DNA from: Gellertiella hungarica
GTDB lineage: Bacteria > Pseudomonadota > Alphaproteobacteria > Rhizobiales > Rhizobiaceae
Assembly: GCF_014197145.1 (NCBI RefSeq)
Contig: NZ_JACIEZ010000006.1
Coordinates: 1 to 64,000 of the forward strand
Length of the DNA: 64,000 nucleotides
Reading direction: 5' to 3'
This document shows, piece by piece, positions 8,219 through 17,066 of this stretch (position 1 is its first letter; each line of letters starts with the position of its first letter). The notes under the pieces were generated by a model, which was not told where the DNA came from, ran no database searches, and saw nothing but the letters and a program-made list of their open reading frames with translations. The position numbers were made by a program, and so were the translations under genes.

Positions 8219-8653
8219 TCACGAGCGGTCGATGTCGCGCCTGAGCACGATCGTCGTCGTCAGGTCCTCGACACCCTCCATCGTCGCCACCGCATTGCGG
8301 AACTCGTTCAGCGCATTGACCGAGGAGACGCTCGCCTCGATCACCAGATCGATCTGGCCGCTGACCGAGGAAACGCGCTTCACCGCCGGAAATCCCGCGA
8401 GACGGTCGAGCACGCCGAGCGCCGGGGTCCGCTTGAGGGTGACGAGCAGGATGAACTCGATGGTGCCCTCGTCGAGCTGGCCGATATCCGCCCGGTAGCC
8501 ACGGATCACCCCGGTTTTTTCCAGCCGCGTGACGCGCTCCGTGGTGGCGCTGCGCGACAGCCCGATGCGCCCGGCAAGCGTCTTCATGGGAATGCGGGCC
8601 TCGCGGGAAAGGATGCTGAGGATGGTCCGGTCGATGGCGTCGATGTCCTGCAT
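8219..8653 (-). CDS. Lrp/AsnC-family transcriptional regulator
   Basis: A 144-aa leucine-responsive-type regulator. The N-terminal helix-turn-helix (MQDIDAIDRTILSILSREAR, then GLSRSATTERVTRLEKTGVI) occupies residues 1-60 and the C-terminal RAM ligand domain residues about 68-140. The gene is convergent with the GNAT gene, only 4 bases between stop codons, and divergent from the kinase-peptidase-aminotransferase fusion gene. Lrp-type regulators typically control the divergent neighbour in response to an amino acid, so the fusion gene and the binding-protein gene after it are the likely targets. GAGGGGGAT precedes the ATG at 8651-8653. Confidence 0.92.
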   Translation of the reverse strand: MQDIDAIDRTILSILSREARIPMKTLAGRIGLSRSATTERVTRLEKTGVIRGYRADIGQLDEGTIEFILLVTLKRTPALGVLDRLAGFPAVKRVSSVSGQIDLVIEASVSSVNALNEFRNAVATMEGVEDLTTTIVLRRDIDRS

Positions 8654-8786
8654 GAAATCCCCCTCTGGATCGCCGACAATATGCTGGTTATACCGGACAC
8701 TTTGACGGTGCAACCGACGTGTTGCCGGATGCGAAAGAGAACGAGCCGTGCAACTCTCCCACCCCATGACAGACCGGAGTGCCCCG

Positions 8787-11700
8787 ATGAACGACATGCT
8801 GAAGACCACCCCCACCTTTACCCCGGAGGAGGCACGGTCGCTGCTCGAAACCCATTTCGGCATCCGCGGCAGCCTCTCCCCGCTCGAAAGCGAGCGTGAC
8901 CAGAACTTCAAGGTGAAATCCGAAGCCGGCGAGACCTTCATCCTGAAGATCGTGAATGCCTCGGAGCCGGTGATCGAAAGCGATTTCCAGACGGCACTTC
9001 TCGACCATCTCGGCCACGCCGCCCCCTCCCTTCCCGTGCCGCATCTCGTGCCCGCGCTCGGCGGCGGTTTCCTGGCGGAGGCCCATGGGGCCGGCGGTCT
9101 CGTCCACCGCCTCCGGCTCGTGCGCTGGGTCGAGGGCACGCCGCTGGCCGAAACGGAGCGGAGCGAGGCGGTGCTGCGCGATCTCGGCCGGGTGCTCGGC
9201 GAATTTGCCCGCGCCACCCGCGGCTTCATGCATGCGGGCAGCCTGCGCGACATCGACTGGCATCTCGCCCATGCGGACCGGTCCCGCACCCGTCTGTCCC
9301 ATGTGGCGGACGAGAAGGACCGGGCCATTCTCGAGCGCTTCCTCGACCGCTTCGAAGGCGGGGTGAAGGACAGGCTGCTTGCCCAGCGCGCCGGCATTCT
9401 CCACAACGATGCCAACGACTGGAACGTGCTGGTTTCCGCCGACGGGAAAGGCGTTTCCGGCCTCATCGATTTCGGCGATGCGCTGCATGGTCCGCTGATT
9501 GCGGATATCGCCATTGCCGCGGCCTATGCGGGGCTCGATCATCCCGCACCGGTCGATACCGCGGCGGCCATCCTTGCCGGGTATCACGCGGCCTTCCCCG
9601 TGGAGGAAGAGGAGATCGAGCTCATCTACGATCTCATCGCGATGCGGCTCGTGACCTCGGTCACCATCTCGGCCTCTCGTCGCCTCGCCAGCGCCGGCAA
9701 TCCCTATCTCTCGGTCAGCGAGCGCGGTGCCTGGGACTATCTGCGCAAGCTCGACCGGATGAACCCGCTCTTCTTCACCGCCATCCTGCGCAAGGCCTGC
9801 GGGCTGGAAGCCGTGAAGGGCGCCAGCGCCGTGCGCGACTGGATCGAGGCAAACCGCCGCGCGCTGAAGCCGCTTCTCGAGCGGCCGGCGGCCTTCTACC
9901 CCGCCGCGCTCGTGCCCTATGGCGATCCCGCCCACCCGATGACGGTCGCGTCCGCCGCCGAGGAGCCGGATCGGGCGCAGGCCATCTGGGAAGAGGCCTG
10001 CCGCGAGACCGGCGCCGCGCTCGGCATCGGCCCCTTCGGCGAGAAGCGCACCGTCTATCAGGGCGAGATGTTCGTCTCCCGCTTCCGGGCAGAGACGCGC
10101 CGCGTCCGGCATCTCGGCCTCGACCTCTTCATGGCGGCGGGCACGCCCCTCTACACCCCCGTCGCCGCCACCGTGCGCAGCGTCGAGATCGAGCACGACC
10201 CGCTCGGTTACGGATGCCTGATATCGCTCCTGCACGAGCCCGAGGGCGCACCGGCCTTCGTCACGCTCTGGGGCCACATGGCGCATGAGGCCATGGACCG
10301 GCTGAAACCCGGCCAGCGGCTGGAGGCGGGTGCCCTCGTCGGGCACATGGGCGCACCGAAGGAGAATGGCGGCTGGGCGCCGCACCTGCATCTGCAGGTC
10401 TCCGCCGACACCCGGCTTTCCGCCACCGCCATCCTCGGTGTCGGCGAGGAGGCCTACATGGATGTCTGGGCCGAGCTGTTCCCCGATGCCAGCACCTTTG
10501 CCGGGGTCGCACCGGAATTCTACCGGTCCGAGGGCATGAGCCGCGAGGAGATCGTGGCCCGGCGCCGGGAGCTCCTGCTGCCGAACCTCTCCATTTCCTA
10601 CGACAGGCCGATCAAGTTCGTCCGCGGCGAAGGCGTCTGGCTGATCGACGATCGCGGCCGTGCCTATCTCGACTGCTTCAACAATGTCTGCCATGTGGGC
10701 CATGCCCATCCCCGGGTTGTGGAAGCGCTGGCCCGCCAGGCCGCGATCCTCAACACGAACACCCGCTACCTGCACGACAACATCGTGCGCTATGCCGAGC
10801 GCCTGACCGCGACCCTGCCGAAGGAGCTGACCGTCGCCGGCTTCGTCAACAGCGGCTCCGAGGCAAACACGGTGGCGCTGCGGCTGATGCGGGCCAGGAC
10901 CGGCAGCGAGCAGGCCGTCGTTCTCGACTGGGCCTATCACGGCACCACGCAGGAGCTGATCGACATCAGCGCCTACAAGTTCAACCGCAAGGGCGGCAAG
11001 GGCCGCAAGCCCCACGTCCACGTGGCACCCGTGCCCGACAGCTACCGCGCGCCGTCCGACTGGCCGGTCGAGGAGCATGGCAGGCGCTATGCCGAGAGCG
11101 TCGCGGCCATCATCGAGGACCTGCGCGGCAGGGGCGAGAAGCCCGGCTTCTTCATCGCCGAATCCATCCCCAGCGTGGCGGGGCAGGTCTTCCTGCCGGA
11201 AGGCTACCTGCAGGAGGTCTACCGCATGATCCGCGAGGCCGGCGGCGTCTGCATCGCGGACGAGGTGCAGGTGGGCTTCGGCCGCGTCGGCAGCCACTGG
11301 TGGGCCTTCGAGACGCAGGGCGTCGTGCCCGACATCGTCACCATGGGCAAGCCGATCGGCAACGGTCATCCGATGGCCGCCGTCGTCACGACCCGCGAGA
11401 TTTCCGAGGCCTTCGACAACGGCATGGAATTCTTCAACACCTTTGGCGGCAACCCGGTGTCCTCCGCGGTCGGCCTTGCGGTGCTCGATGTCATAGAGGA
11501 CGGCGATCTGCGCGCCAATGCGCTGGAGATCGGCAACTACCTGATGGCGGCCTTCCGGCGCATGCAGGACCGCTTCGAGGTGATCGGCGACGTGCGCGGC
11601 ATGGGTCTCTTCCTCGGCATCGAGCTGGTGACCGACCGGAAGACGAAGACCCCGGCCACGGAGATTGCCCGCGCGGTTTCCAACGGTGCGCGCGAGCGGG

Positions 11701-11831
11701 GCATCCTCATGGGCACGGAAGGACCCCATGACAACGTCCTGAAGATGCGCCCGGCGATGATCTTCACGCGGGCCAATGCGGACCTCCTCATCGAGGTCCT
11801 CGAGGATACCTTCGCCGCCGTCCTGGCATAG
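8787..11831 (+). CDS. Three-domain fusion: APH-type kinase, M23 peptidase, class III aminotransferase (phospholyase-like)
   Basis: A protein of about 1014 aa with three intact catalytic modules. Residues about 20-330 are an aminoglycoside/choline-kinase fold with HNDANDWNVL (Asp208) and DFGD (Asp228). Residues about 430-560 are an M23 (LytM-like) domain with HLGLD (His442, Asp446) and HLHLQV (His533, His535). Residues about 590-1014 are a PLP class III aminotransferase with the Schiff-base Lys855 in MGKPIGNGHP. The human relatives of the outer modules are hydroxylysine kinase and the phospholyases for phosphohydroxylysine or phosphoethanolamine. A kinase-then-elimination enzyme for a hydroxylated amino compound is therefore a reasonable inference. 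The role of the peptidase module is unclear, and no signal peptide is present. The ATG at 8787 follows GGAG; a GTG at 8748 or ATG at 8766 are alternatives. It is divergent from an Lrp gene. Confidence 0.87.
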   Translation: MNDMLKTTPTFTPEEARSLLETHFGIRGSLSPLESERDQNFKVKSEAGETFILKIVNASEPVIESDFQTALLDHLGHAAPSLPVPHLVPALGGGFLAEAHGAGGLVHRLRLVRWVEGTPLAETERSEAVLRDLGRVLGEFARATRGFMHAGSLRDIDWHLAHADRSRTRLSHVADEKDRAILERFLDRFEGGVKDRLLAQRAGILHNDANDWNVLVSADGKGVSGLIDFGDALHGPLIADIAIAAAYAGLDHPAPVDTAAAILAGYHAAFPVEEEEIELIYDLIAMRLVTSVTISASRRLASAGNPYLSVSERGAWDYLRKLDRMNPLFFTAILRKACGLEAVKGASAVRDWIEANRRALKPLLERPAAFYPAALVPYGDPAHPMTVASAAEEPDRAQAIWEEACRETGAALGIGPFGEKRTVYQGEMFVSRFRAETRRVRHLGLDLFMAAGTPLYTPVAATVRSVEIEHDPLGYGCLISLLHEPEGAPAFVTLWGHMAHEAMDRLKPGQRLEAGALVGHMGAPKENGGWAPHLHLQVSADTRLSATAILGVGEEAYMDVWAELFPDASTFAGVAPEFYRSEGMSREEIVARRRELLLPNLSISYDRPIKFVRGEGVWLIDDRGRAYLDCFNNVCHVGHAHPRVVEALARQAAILNTNTRYLHDNIVRYAERLTATLPKELTVAGFVNSGSEANTVALRLMRARTGSEQAVVLDWAYHGTTQELIDISAYKFNRKGGKGRKPHVHVAPVPDSYRAPSDWPVEEHGRRYAESVAAIIEDLRGRGEKPGFFIAESIPSVAGQVFLPEGYLQEVYRMIREAGGVCIADEVQVGFGRVGSHWWAFETQGVVPDIVTMGKPIGNGHPMAAVVTTREISEAFDNGMEFFNTFGGNPVSSAVGLAVLDVIEDGDLRANALEIGNYLMAAFRRMQDRFEVIGDVRGMGLFLGIELVTDRKTKTPATEIARAVSNGARERGILMGTEGPHDNVLKMRPAMIFTRANADLLIEVLEDTFAAVLA

Positions 11832-11948
11832 GGGCACGGCGAAGCCACACAGTCGACAGTTCGGGCTTTTCGAGCAACCGGATCCTGCGTCTTCGGCGCG
11901 GGTTCCGGAACGGGAGAACTATGTCCAGAATCAGAGGAGGAACGGGAC

Positions 11949-12959
11949 ATGAAGACGACATTGGGAATGGCATGCATGCTGGCGCTCTGCGCCACGGGAA
12001 CGGCACGGGCCGCCACGCTCGACATCGTGAAGGAGCGCGGCGTGCTGCAATGCGGGGTAAGCCAGGGCGTTGCCGGCTTTTCCGCCCCTGACGACCAGGG
12101 CAACTGGACGGGCTTCGACGTGGATTTCTGCCGCGCGGTGGCAGCCGCCGTTCTCGGCGATCCGCAGAAGGTGAAGTTCGTGCCGCTGTCGACCAAGGAA
12201 CGCTTCACCGCGCTCCAGTCGGGCGAAGTCGATCTTCTGTCGCGCCAGACCACCTGGACGCTGTCCCGCGACGTGGACATGGGCATGAGCTTCGTCGGCG
12301 TGACCTATTACGACGGCCAGGCCTTCATGACGCGCAAGGATCTCGGCGTAAAGAGCGCGCGCGAACTCGACGGCGCTTCCGTCTGCACGGAGACCGGCAC
12401 GACCACCGAGCAGAACATGGCGGATTATTTCGGCGCCAACGGCATCAAGTATTCCGTCATCACCTTCGAGCGGCCCGACCAGACGATCCAGGCCTTCAGC
12501 ACCGGGCGTTGCGACGTGTACACCACGGATGCCTCGGCCCTCTACGCGCAGCGCCTCGCGCTCACCGATCCCGACAATTACGTGGTGCTGCCGGAGGTCA
12601 TCTCCAAGGAGCCGCTCGGCCCGGCGGTCCGCCAGGGCGACGACCAGTGGTTCAAGATCGTGCGCTGGACGCTCTTCGCGCTGATCGAAGCCGAAGAGAT
12701 CGGCATCACGAAGGACAGCGTCGCCTCGCTGATGGAAAAGGGCACGGCAACCCAGAAGCGCTTCCTCGGCGTGGATGGCGAAGCCGGCAAGGAGCTCGGG
12801 CTCGACATGAAGTGGGCAGGCCAGGCCGTCGCGGCGGTCGGCAATTACGGCGAGATGTTCGAGCGCAATCTCGGCACCTCGAGCGCGCTCAAGATCGACC
12901 GCGGCCTCAACAATCTCTGGAACAAGGGCGGCCTGATCTATTCGCCGCCCGCCCGCTGA
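11949..12959 (+). CDS. Amino-acid ABC transporter substrate-binding protein (AapJ-like), orphan
   Basis: A 336-aa periplasmic binding protein with a cleavable signal peptide (about residues 1-21, ending TARA). It has the family-3 solute-binding fold: VKERGVLQCGVSQGVAGFS, FDVDFCRAVAAAVLG and RFTALQSGEVDLLSRQTTWTLSRD are typical of the general L-amino-acid binding protein AapJ. No permease or ATPase gene accompanies it. It follows the fusion enzyme on the same strand after 117 bases, with a strong AGGAGG site, and is closed by a terminator at 12971-12996. The likely job is to capture the amino acid fed to the fusion enzyme, using a permease encoded elsewhere. That partnership is inferred. Confidence 0.9.
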   Translation: MKTTLGMACMLALCATGTARAATLDIVKERGVLQCGVSQGVAGFSAPDDQGNWTGFDVDFCRAVAAAVLGDPQKVKFVPLSTKERFTALQSGEVDLLSRQTTWTLSRDVDMGMSFVGVTYYDGQAFMTRKDLGVKSARELDGASVCTETGTTTEQNMADYFGANGIKYSVITFERPDQTIQAFSTGRCDVYTTDASALYAQRLALTDPDNYVVLPEVISKEPLGPAVRQGDDQWFKIVRWTLFALIEAEEIGITKDSVASLMEKGTATQKRFLGVDGEAGKELGLDMKWAGQAVAAVGNYGEMFERNLGTSSALKIDRGLNNLWNKGGLIYSPPAR

Positions 12960-12970
12960 GACCGTGACCG

Positions 12971-12996
12971 CCGGCGGGGCATGCCCCCGCCGGTTT
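12971..12996 (+). terminator. Intrinsic terminator after the binding-protein gene
   Basis: A 9-bp GC stem (12971-12979 with 12985-12993), a 5-base loop and a short T run follow the stop codon of the binding-protein gene by 11 bases. It separates this unit from the convergent NrsF gene. Confidence 0.75.
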
Positions 12997-13007
12997 CGCC
13001 CGCGGAT

Positions 13008-13643
13008 CTACCAGCGCAGCAGACGGACGCCTGCAGCTGCCCCGGCGGATGCCACGAGCGCGATGGCAAGCAGATACCAGGTCGCCACGAAGAGCGGGCT
13101 GTCATCGGTGAAGTGCCATGCATAGATCGCCGCCGCGATGGAGCCCGCGGCCAGTCCCGCCACCGCGCCCGCGCCGGCGGGATTTTCCGGTGCGCCGCGC
13201 CTCATCATGGCGAGAAGGGCAGCAAGCGGGACCGCCGACAGCACCGGAATGAAGAAGAGGCAGAAGCCCGCATGCGCGCCGATCAGGCTCTGCATCCGGA
13301 CGCCAGGGGCAAGCACGGCAAGCTCGGTGAGGACCGCAGCGCCAAGGACGAGTGCCGGCAGGAGGAGCACCCGTGCCTCCCGCGCGAGCGCAACGCCCGG
13401 CCGGCCCGCAAGCAGGGCAAGCCGGCAGGCAAGGCCGGCGAGCAGGAGCGTTGCCGCCAGCTTGAACGCCACGCGCGGGGAAAACAGCATCACGGCCATG
13501 TCTTCGCGCAGGCCGAGCGTGAGAACGAGCAGAAGCGCGGAGAAAACGGCGCCCCCCGCCATGGCCGAGAGCACGGCGGGCCGCAGCCGCGCCACGCCGG
13601 GCGCATCCTCGGCCATCAGCCTGATCAGCTCTTCCGTCCTCAT
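13008..13643 (-). CDS. NrsF-family (DUF1109) anti-sigma factor
   Basis: A 211-aa integral membrane protein with about six transmembrane helices and a short cytoplasmic N-terminus (MRTEELIRLMAEDA), the NrsF/DUF1109 layout. In Caulobacter and relatives NrsF holds a SigF-type ECF sigma factor at the membrane until stress by heavy metals or oxidants releases it. The start codon overlaps the stop codon of the upstream sigma-factor gene by 4 bases (ATGA at 13640-13643), so the pair is translationally coupled, as expected for a sigma/anti-sigma module. Confidence 0.9.
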   Translation of the reverse strand: MRTEELIRLMAEDAPGVARLRPAVLSAMAGGAVFSALLLVLTLGLREDMAVMLFSPRVAFKLAATLLLAGLACRLALLAGRPGVALAREARVLLLPALVLGAAVLTELAVLAPGVRMQSLIGAHAGFCLFFIPVLSAVPLAALLAMMRRGAPENPAGAGAVAGLAAGSIAAAIYAWHFTDDSPLFVATWYLLAIALVASAGAAAGVRLLRW

Positions 13644-14200
13644 GCGTCACCTCGATAGATGGCTGCCAGTGATTTCAGGGCACGATGCAGCGCCACCCGC
13701 ACCGCCCCCTCGCTCATGCCGAGACGCCCTGCCGTATCCCGCACGCTTGCCCCGTCGATGGATATGGAACGCACGATGTCCCGTTGCGGCCCCTTCAGCC
13801 TGCCGAGCACCTGCTCGGCATCCAGCCGGTCGGAGATTTCGCCGGGCTCTTCGGCAGCCAGTCCGTCGGCCACCTCGTCCAGCCCGACGCTGATGCGTCG
13901 GCCCTTGCGCCGCAGGCTGTCGATCAGCTTGTTGCGGATGATCGCCGACAGCCAGGGCCCGAGCGGACGCTCTGGATCCCAGGTGCCCCGCTTCAGGTGT
14001 ACCGCCAGCAGCACTTCCTGCACGATGTCCTCCGCCTCGCTCTCGGGCGCCCCGTAGGCAAAGCAGCGCTGCCTCGCGATCGAGCGCAGATAGGGCGAAA
14101 GCGCCATCAGGAAACGGTGATAGGCCTGCGCGTCCCCTTCCATCGAAAGGCGCAGCCAGGATGCCCATTCCGTTTCGCGTGCGGTTTGCGTCACTCCCAT
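13640..14200 (-). CDS. ECF-family RNA polymerase sigma factor (SigF/ECF16-like)
   Basis: A 186-aa sigma-70 family protein with region 2 (about residues 35-100; EAEDIVQEVLLAVHLKRGTWDP and LSAIIRNKLIDSLRRKGRR) and region 4 (about 125-180; LGMSEGAVRVALHRALKSL). It lacks regions 1 and 3, as in ECF factors. The next gene, overlapping by 4 bases, encodes the NrsF membrane anti-sigma factor, which identifies the subgroup. A GTAAC-N16-CGTA motif just upstream resembles SigF-type promoters and suggests autoregulation. Other regulon members were not identified in this window. Confidence 0.92.
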   Translation of the reverse strand: MGVTQTARETEWASWLRLSMEGDAQAYHRFLMALSPYLRSIARQRCFAYGAPESEAEDIVQEVLLAVHLKRGTWDPERPLGPWLSAIIRNKLIDSLRRKGRRISVGLDEVADGLAAEEPGEISDRLDAEQVLGRLKGPQRDIVRSISIDGASVRDTAGRLGMSEGAVRVALHRALKSLAAIYRGDA

Positions 14201-14208
14201 GTCTTCCC

Positions 14209-14235
14209 TTACGCGGGAGAGGCCTCTCCCGTTAC
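14209..14235 (-). promoter_or_regulatory. Candidate ECF-type promoter with a perfect 16-bp palindrome as spacer
   Basis: On the minus strand GTAAC (14231-14235) is followed after exactly 16 bases by CGTA, resembling the GTAACC/CGAA promoters of SigF-type factors. The spacer itself is the perfect palindrome GGGAGAGGCCTCTCCC (14215-14230). It lies immediately upstream of the sigma-factor gene, with only about 10 bases between the -10-like motif and the start codon. That leaves very little leader, and the call is tentative. Confidence 0.35.
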
Positions 14236-14309
14236 AGGCAGGGTGACAATTTTCTCTGCGCGAAGCGAGCGGAAGTTTTCCGCCCCGTCCCGGCGGTGCG
14301 GGAAAAGCC

Positions 14310-15590
14310 CTAGGAAGGCTCGACGGTGCGGGCCTTCACATGCTCTGCCTTGCCGGCAAGCCAGCCATTCAGCGCCGCACCGAGGCCCAGCGCCACGAAC
14401 AGCACCGCGCTGCCCGCGAAACTGCCGGTCGTGCTGCGGATCAGCCCGACGATCAGCGGACCGATGGCCGCCAGCAGATAGCCCACGCATTGCGCCATGC
14501 CCGAGAGATGGGCCGCCACATGGGAATCGCCCGAGCGCAGCACGATGACCGTGAGCGCCACGGCGATCAGCCCGCCCTGGCCGATGCCCTGGAGCACCGC
14601 GAAGAACCACACCATGCCGATGGGCGCGAAGAGAAGGCCGAGCAGCGCCACCACCGCCACGGCGACGAGCGCGACATTGATGAGCCGCTGGTCCCGCCCG
14701 CGCACCGCCAGATGGGGCGCCACAAGGCAGGCAAGGGCCTGCACCATGACCGAGACCGACACGATGCCGCCGGCGGTGACCGCCTCGATGCCCCGTTCGC
14801 GCAGGATCGGCACCAGCCATCCGAAGACGCAATAGGCGAGCGCCGATTGCAGGCCCATGAACAGCGTCACATGCCAGGCGAGACGATCCCGCCACAGCCC
14901 CTCGACCCTGAAACCCGCCCGTCTGGGGAGGCGGCCGCTCCTCACGACCTGCGGCAGCCACAGAAGCGTGACCGCGAAGGCCGGCAGCGCCCAGGCGGCA
15001 AGCGCGGCGGCGGTCGAGCCGCCGAGGGCTTCCTCGATGGGCAGGCTGAGGCCAGCCGCACTGGCAGCCCCTGCGCAAAGCGCCATGGTGTAGCAACCGG
15101 TCATCAGCGCCGCCCTTTCGGCGAAATCCCGCTTGACGAGGCCCGGGAGCAGCACGTTGCCGACCGCAATCTTCGCCCCTGCGAAACCGGTGCCGAGGAA
15201 GAGCAGCGACACGGAGGAAAGCCCGCGCATCGCCGTGCCGAGCCCGAGGAGAAGGAGGACGCCCAGCAGCGTGCGCTCGCTGCCGAAGCGCTGCGCAAGG
15301 CGCGGCGCGAAGGGCGAGAAGGCGCCGAGGCAGACCACCGGCAGCGTTGTCAGCAGGCTTGCCCCGAGCGGCGACAGGCCGAAGGCCGTGCGGATTTCCG
15401 GCAGCAGTGCGGAGGCGCTGGAGAAGACCGGCCGGAGATTGAAGGCGATGAGCACGAGGCTGATGCCCAGGACAAGCCGGGACAGACCGGAAAGGCCCGC
15501 CGGCGGTGCGGGCGCCGGCAGGTCGTCCACCTCCGCGTCGATCAGGGTCTCGGCCGCGGCATCGGCGCCGGAAGGGTCGTTCTTGCTCAT
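14310..15590 (-). CDS. CynX/NimT-family MFS transporter
   Basis: A 426-aa major facilitator with twelve predicted helices after a 40-residue soluble N-terminus. The first helix carries LIAFNLRPVFSSASALLPEI, the typical opening of the CynX/NimT (cyanate/nitroimidazole) subgroup, and the rest of the sequence keeps the two six-helix halves. The substrate is unknown; family members export drugs or transport small anions. The ATG at 15588-15590 (MSKNDPSG) was chosen over an upstream in-frame ATG because the extra residues are low-complexity and basic. It stands alone between the sigma-factor gene and the PhyH gene. Confidence 0.85.
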   Translation of the reverse strand: MSKNDPSGADAAAETLIDAEVDDLPAPAPPAGLSGLSRLVLGISLVLIAFNLRPVFSSASALLPEIRTAFGLSPLGASLLTTLPVVCLGAFSPFAPRLAQRFGSERTLLGVLLLLGLGTAMRGLSSVSLLFLGTGFAGAKIAVGNVLLPGLVKRDFAERAALMTGCYTMALCAGAASAAGLSLPIEEALGGSTAAALAAWALPAFAVTLLWLPQVVRSGRLPRRAGFRVEGLWRDRLAWHVTLFMGLQSALAYCVFGWLVPILRERGIEAVTAGGIVSVSVMVQALACLVAPHLAVRGRDQRLINVALVAVAVVALLGLLFAPIGMVWFFAVLQGIGQGGLIAVALTVIVLRSGDSHVAAHLSGMAQCVGYLLAAIGPLIVGLIRSTTGSFAGSAVLFVALGLGAALNGWLAGKAEHVKARTVEPS

Positions 15591-15773
15591 GGAAGGGCAT
15601 TCCGTTCGGCGGCGGGCGGACAAGGGGGGGCCTGCCGGTCAGTCATGAAGGTCGGGCGGACGATAGCCGAACCTTTCGGGAAAGCAAGCGAGACGGCCGG
15701 TCCCGGGAGGGCATCGGCCGTCTCGTTCCGGACGAAGGACCCATGACCTTCGCAACCGGTGGGGAGCGCGGGA

Positions 15774-16967
15774 TCAGGCTTCGCGGCGCGCGGCGTGGGC
15801 TGCAATCATCGAGGCGAAGGCATCCGGATCGAGCCGTGCCTCCAGCGCTTCCATCATGTGGGCGGCCTGGGTCTTCGGCGCGAGACCGCCGACCGGCGGG
15901 TCGCTGTCGAGATTGGTGGGGAAGGCATAGCCCTCGGCGCTGGCGGCAACGGCATTGGCAATCGCCCGCGGCCCGAGGCTGCCGCTGCGGGCCGCTTCCA
16001 GCAGCGCCGGATAGAGCCGCACGACCATGCGCGCGCGGTTGACGCTTTCCATCGCCCGGCCGAAAGCGGAGGAAACCTGCAGCAGGTTCGCCATCCGGTA
16101 GATGTCCTTCGACACGTTGTTGCCGGCCCCGTGCATCAGGGCGGGGTTGAAGAACAGCGCGTCGCCCTTCTCGAGCGGCAGCTGCACGTGATGCTCCGCG
16201 AAATAGGCCTGGAATTCCGGCCGGCCGAAGGCGATGTAACCCTCGAAGAAGGATTGCGAGAAGGGCAGCAGCAGGGTCGGCCCGCTTTCCAGCGGCATGT
16301 CGCAATGGGCAACCGCGCCCTGCAGCGTCAGCACCGGGGAAATGGCGTGGATATGGCCGGGGAAGTCCTGCATCTGCGCCGGCGACATGAAGCCCAGATG
16401 GTAGTCGCGATGCGGCTTCTGCGCCGCTCCGCCCGGATTGACCCGGTTCATCTGCGCCGTCATCTGGTATCCGCGGCCAAGCCAGGCCTCGCTCGCCAGC
16501 GCGATCGCGTCGGAGGCGTAGTAGCGGGCGAAATTGTCCGGGTCCTTCAGGCAGTGCTTTTCCAGCGAGTTCCAGATGCGGTCGTTGGCGCCCGGCTTGG
16601 CGAAGTGGTCGCCGGCAACCTTTCCGCCCTGCTTCTCCTGCGCGATGATCTCCTCGAACACCGCGGACGCGCGGTCGATGACGGCGTGATCGGTGAGCGC
16701 GTTCTTGATGACGATGACGCCCGGCCCGTCGGAGAAGGCCTCGACCCATTCCGCCATCAGCTCGCGGCGGGCCTCCGGATCGGAGGCGGCCGACCGCACG
16801 CGCTCCCCGTCGTAGATCAGGACGTTCTTCTCGATGCGCGCCGCGAAGGGCCAGTCGGTAAGCTTCGCCTCACGCTCGACGAGCGCCCGGAAGGCGTCGA
16901 GCGAGCCGCTATCGGCGGAAAGCCAGACCTTCTCGCGGCGGCGGCTGGCAAGTGTGCGCTGGTCCAT
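15774..16967 (-). CDS. Phytanoyl-CoA dioxygenase (PhyH) family Fe(II)/2-oxoglutarate oxygenase
   Basis: A 397-aa cytosolic oxygenase. The Fe-binding triad is visible as His186-x-Asp188 (KPHRDYH) and His279 (ALMHGAGNN), with a downstream Arg in RMANLLQ as candidate 2-oxoglutarate ligand. Family members hydroxylate acyl chains, amino acids or natural products, and the substrate cannot be read here. It is transcribed divergently from a LacI-type regulator, which itself converges on an aconitase X gene. This places all three in one likely catabolic locus. If the locus handles hydroxyproline-like compounds, a hydroxylase would fit, but that is inference. Confidence 0.88.
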   Translation of the reverse strand: MDQRTLASRRREKVWLSADSGSLDAFRALVEREAKLTDWPFAARIEKNVLIYDGERVRSAASDPEARRELMAEWVEAFSDGPGVIVIKNALTDHAVIDRASAVFEEIIAQEKQGGKVAGDHFAKPGANDRIWNSLEKHCLKDPDNFARYYASDAIALASEAWLGRGYQMTAQMNRVNPGGAAQKPHRDYHLGFMSPAQMQDFPGHIHAISPVLTLQGAVAHCDMPLESGPTLLLPFSQSFFEGYIAFGRPEFQAYFAEHHVQLPLEKGDALFFNPALMHGAGNNVSKDIYRMANLLQVSSAFGRAMESVNRARMVVRLYPALLEAARSGSLGPRAIANAVAASAEGYAFPTNLDSDPPVGGLAPKTQAAHMMEALEARLDPDAFASMIAAHAARREA

Positions 16968-17034
16968 CCCTGTTCCTCCCTCGGATTTCCTGGCGTGCTG
17001 GACTTGATACTAGGCAAAAGAGCGGGTAGCGAAA

Positions 17035-17046
17035 GTGTGGAAACAC
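17035..17046. promoter_or_regulatory. Possible LacI-type operator
   Basis: GTGT-GGAA-ACAC is a short symmetric site in the 99-base gap between the divergent PhyH and LacI-family genes, 21 bases before the regulator start. It is suitably placed for autoregulation. The symmetry is short, so support is weak. Confidence 0.3.
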
Positions 17047-17066
17047 CTCAAAATCACCTCAGGATC

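Noticed and set aside
8688-11837. Minus-strand open frame of over 1000 codons opposite the fusion gene
   Set aside because: It mirrors the fusion gene, whose three domains are clearly recognisable on the plus strand. Its composition (Gly, His, Asp, Arg rich) is the usual artefact of high-GC antisense frames.
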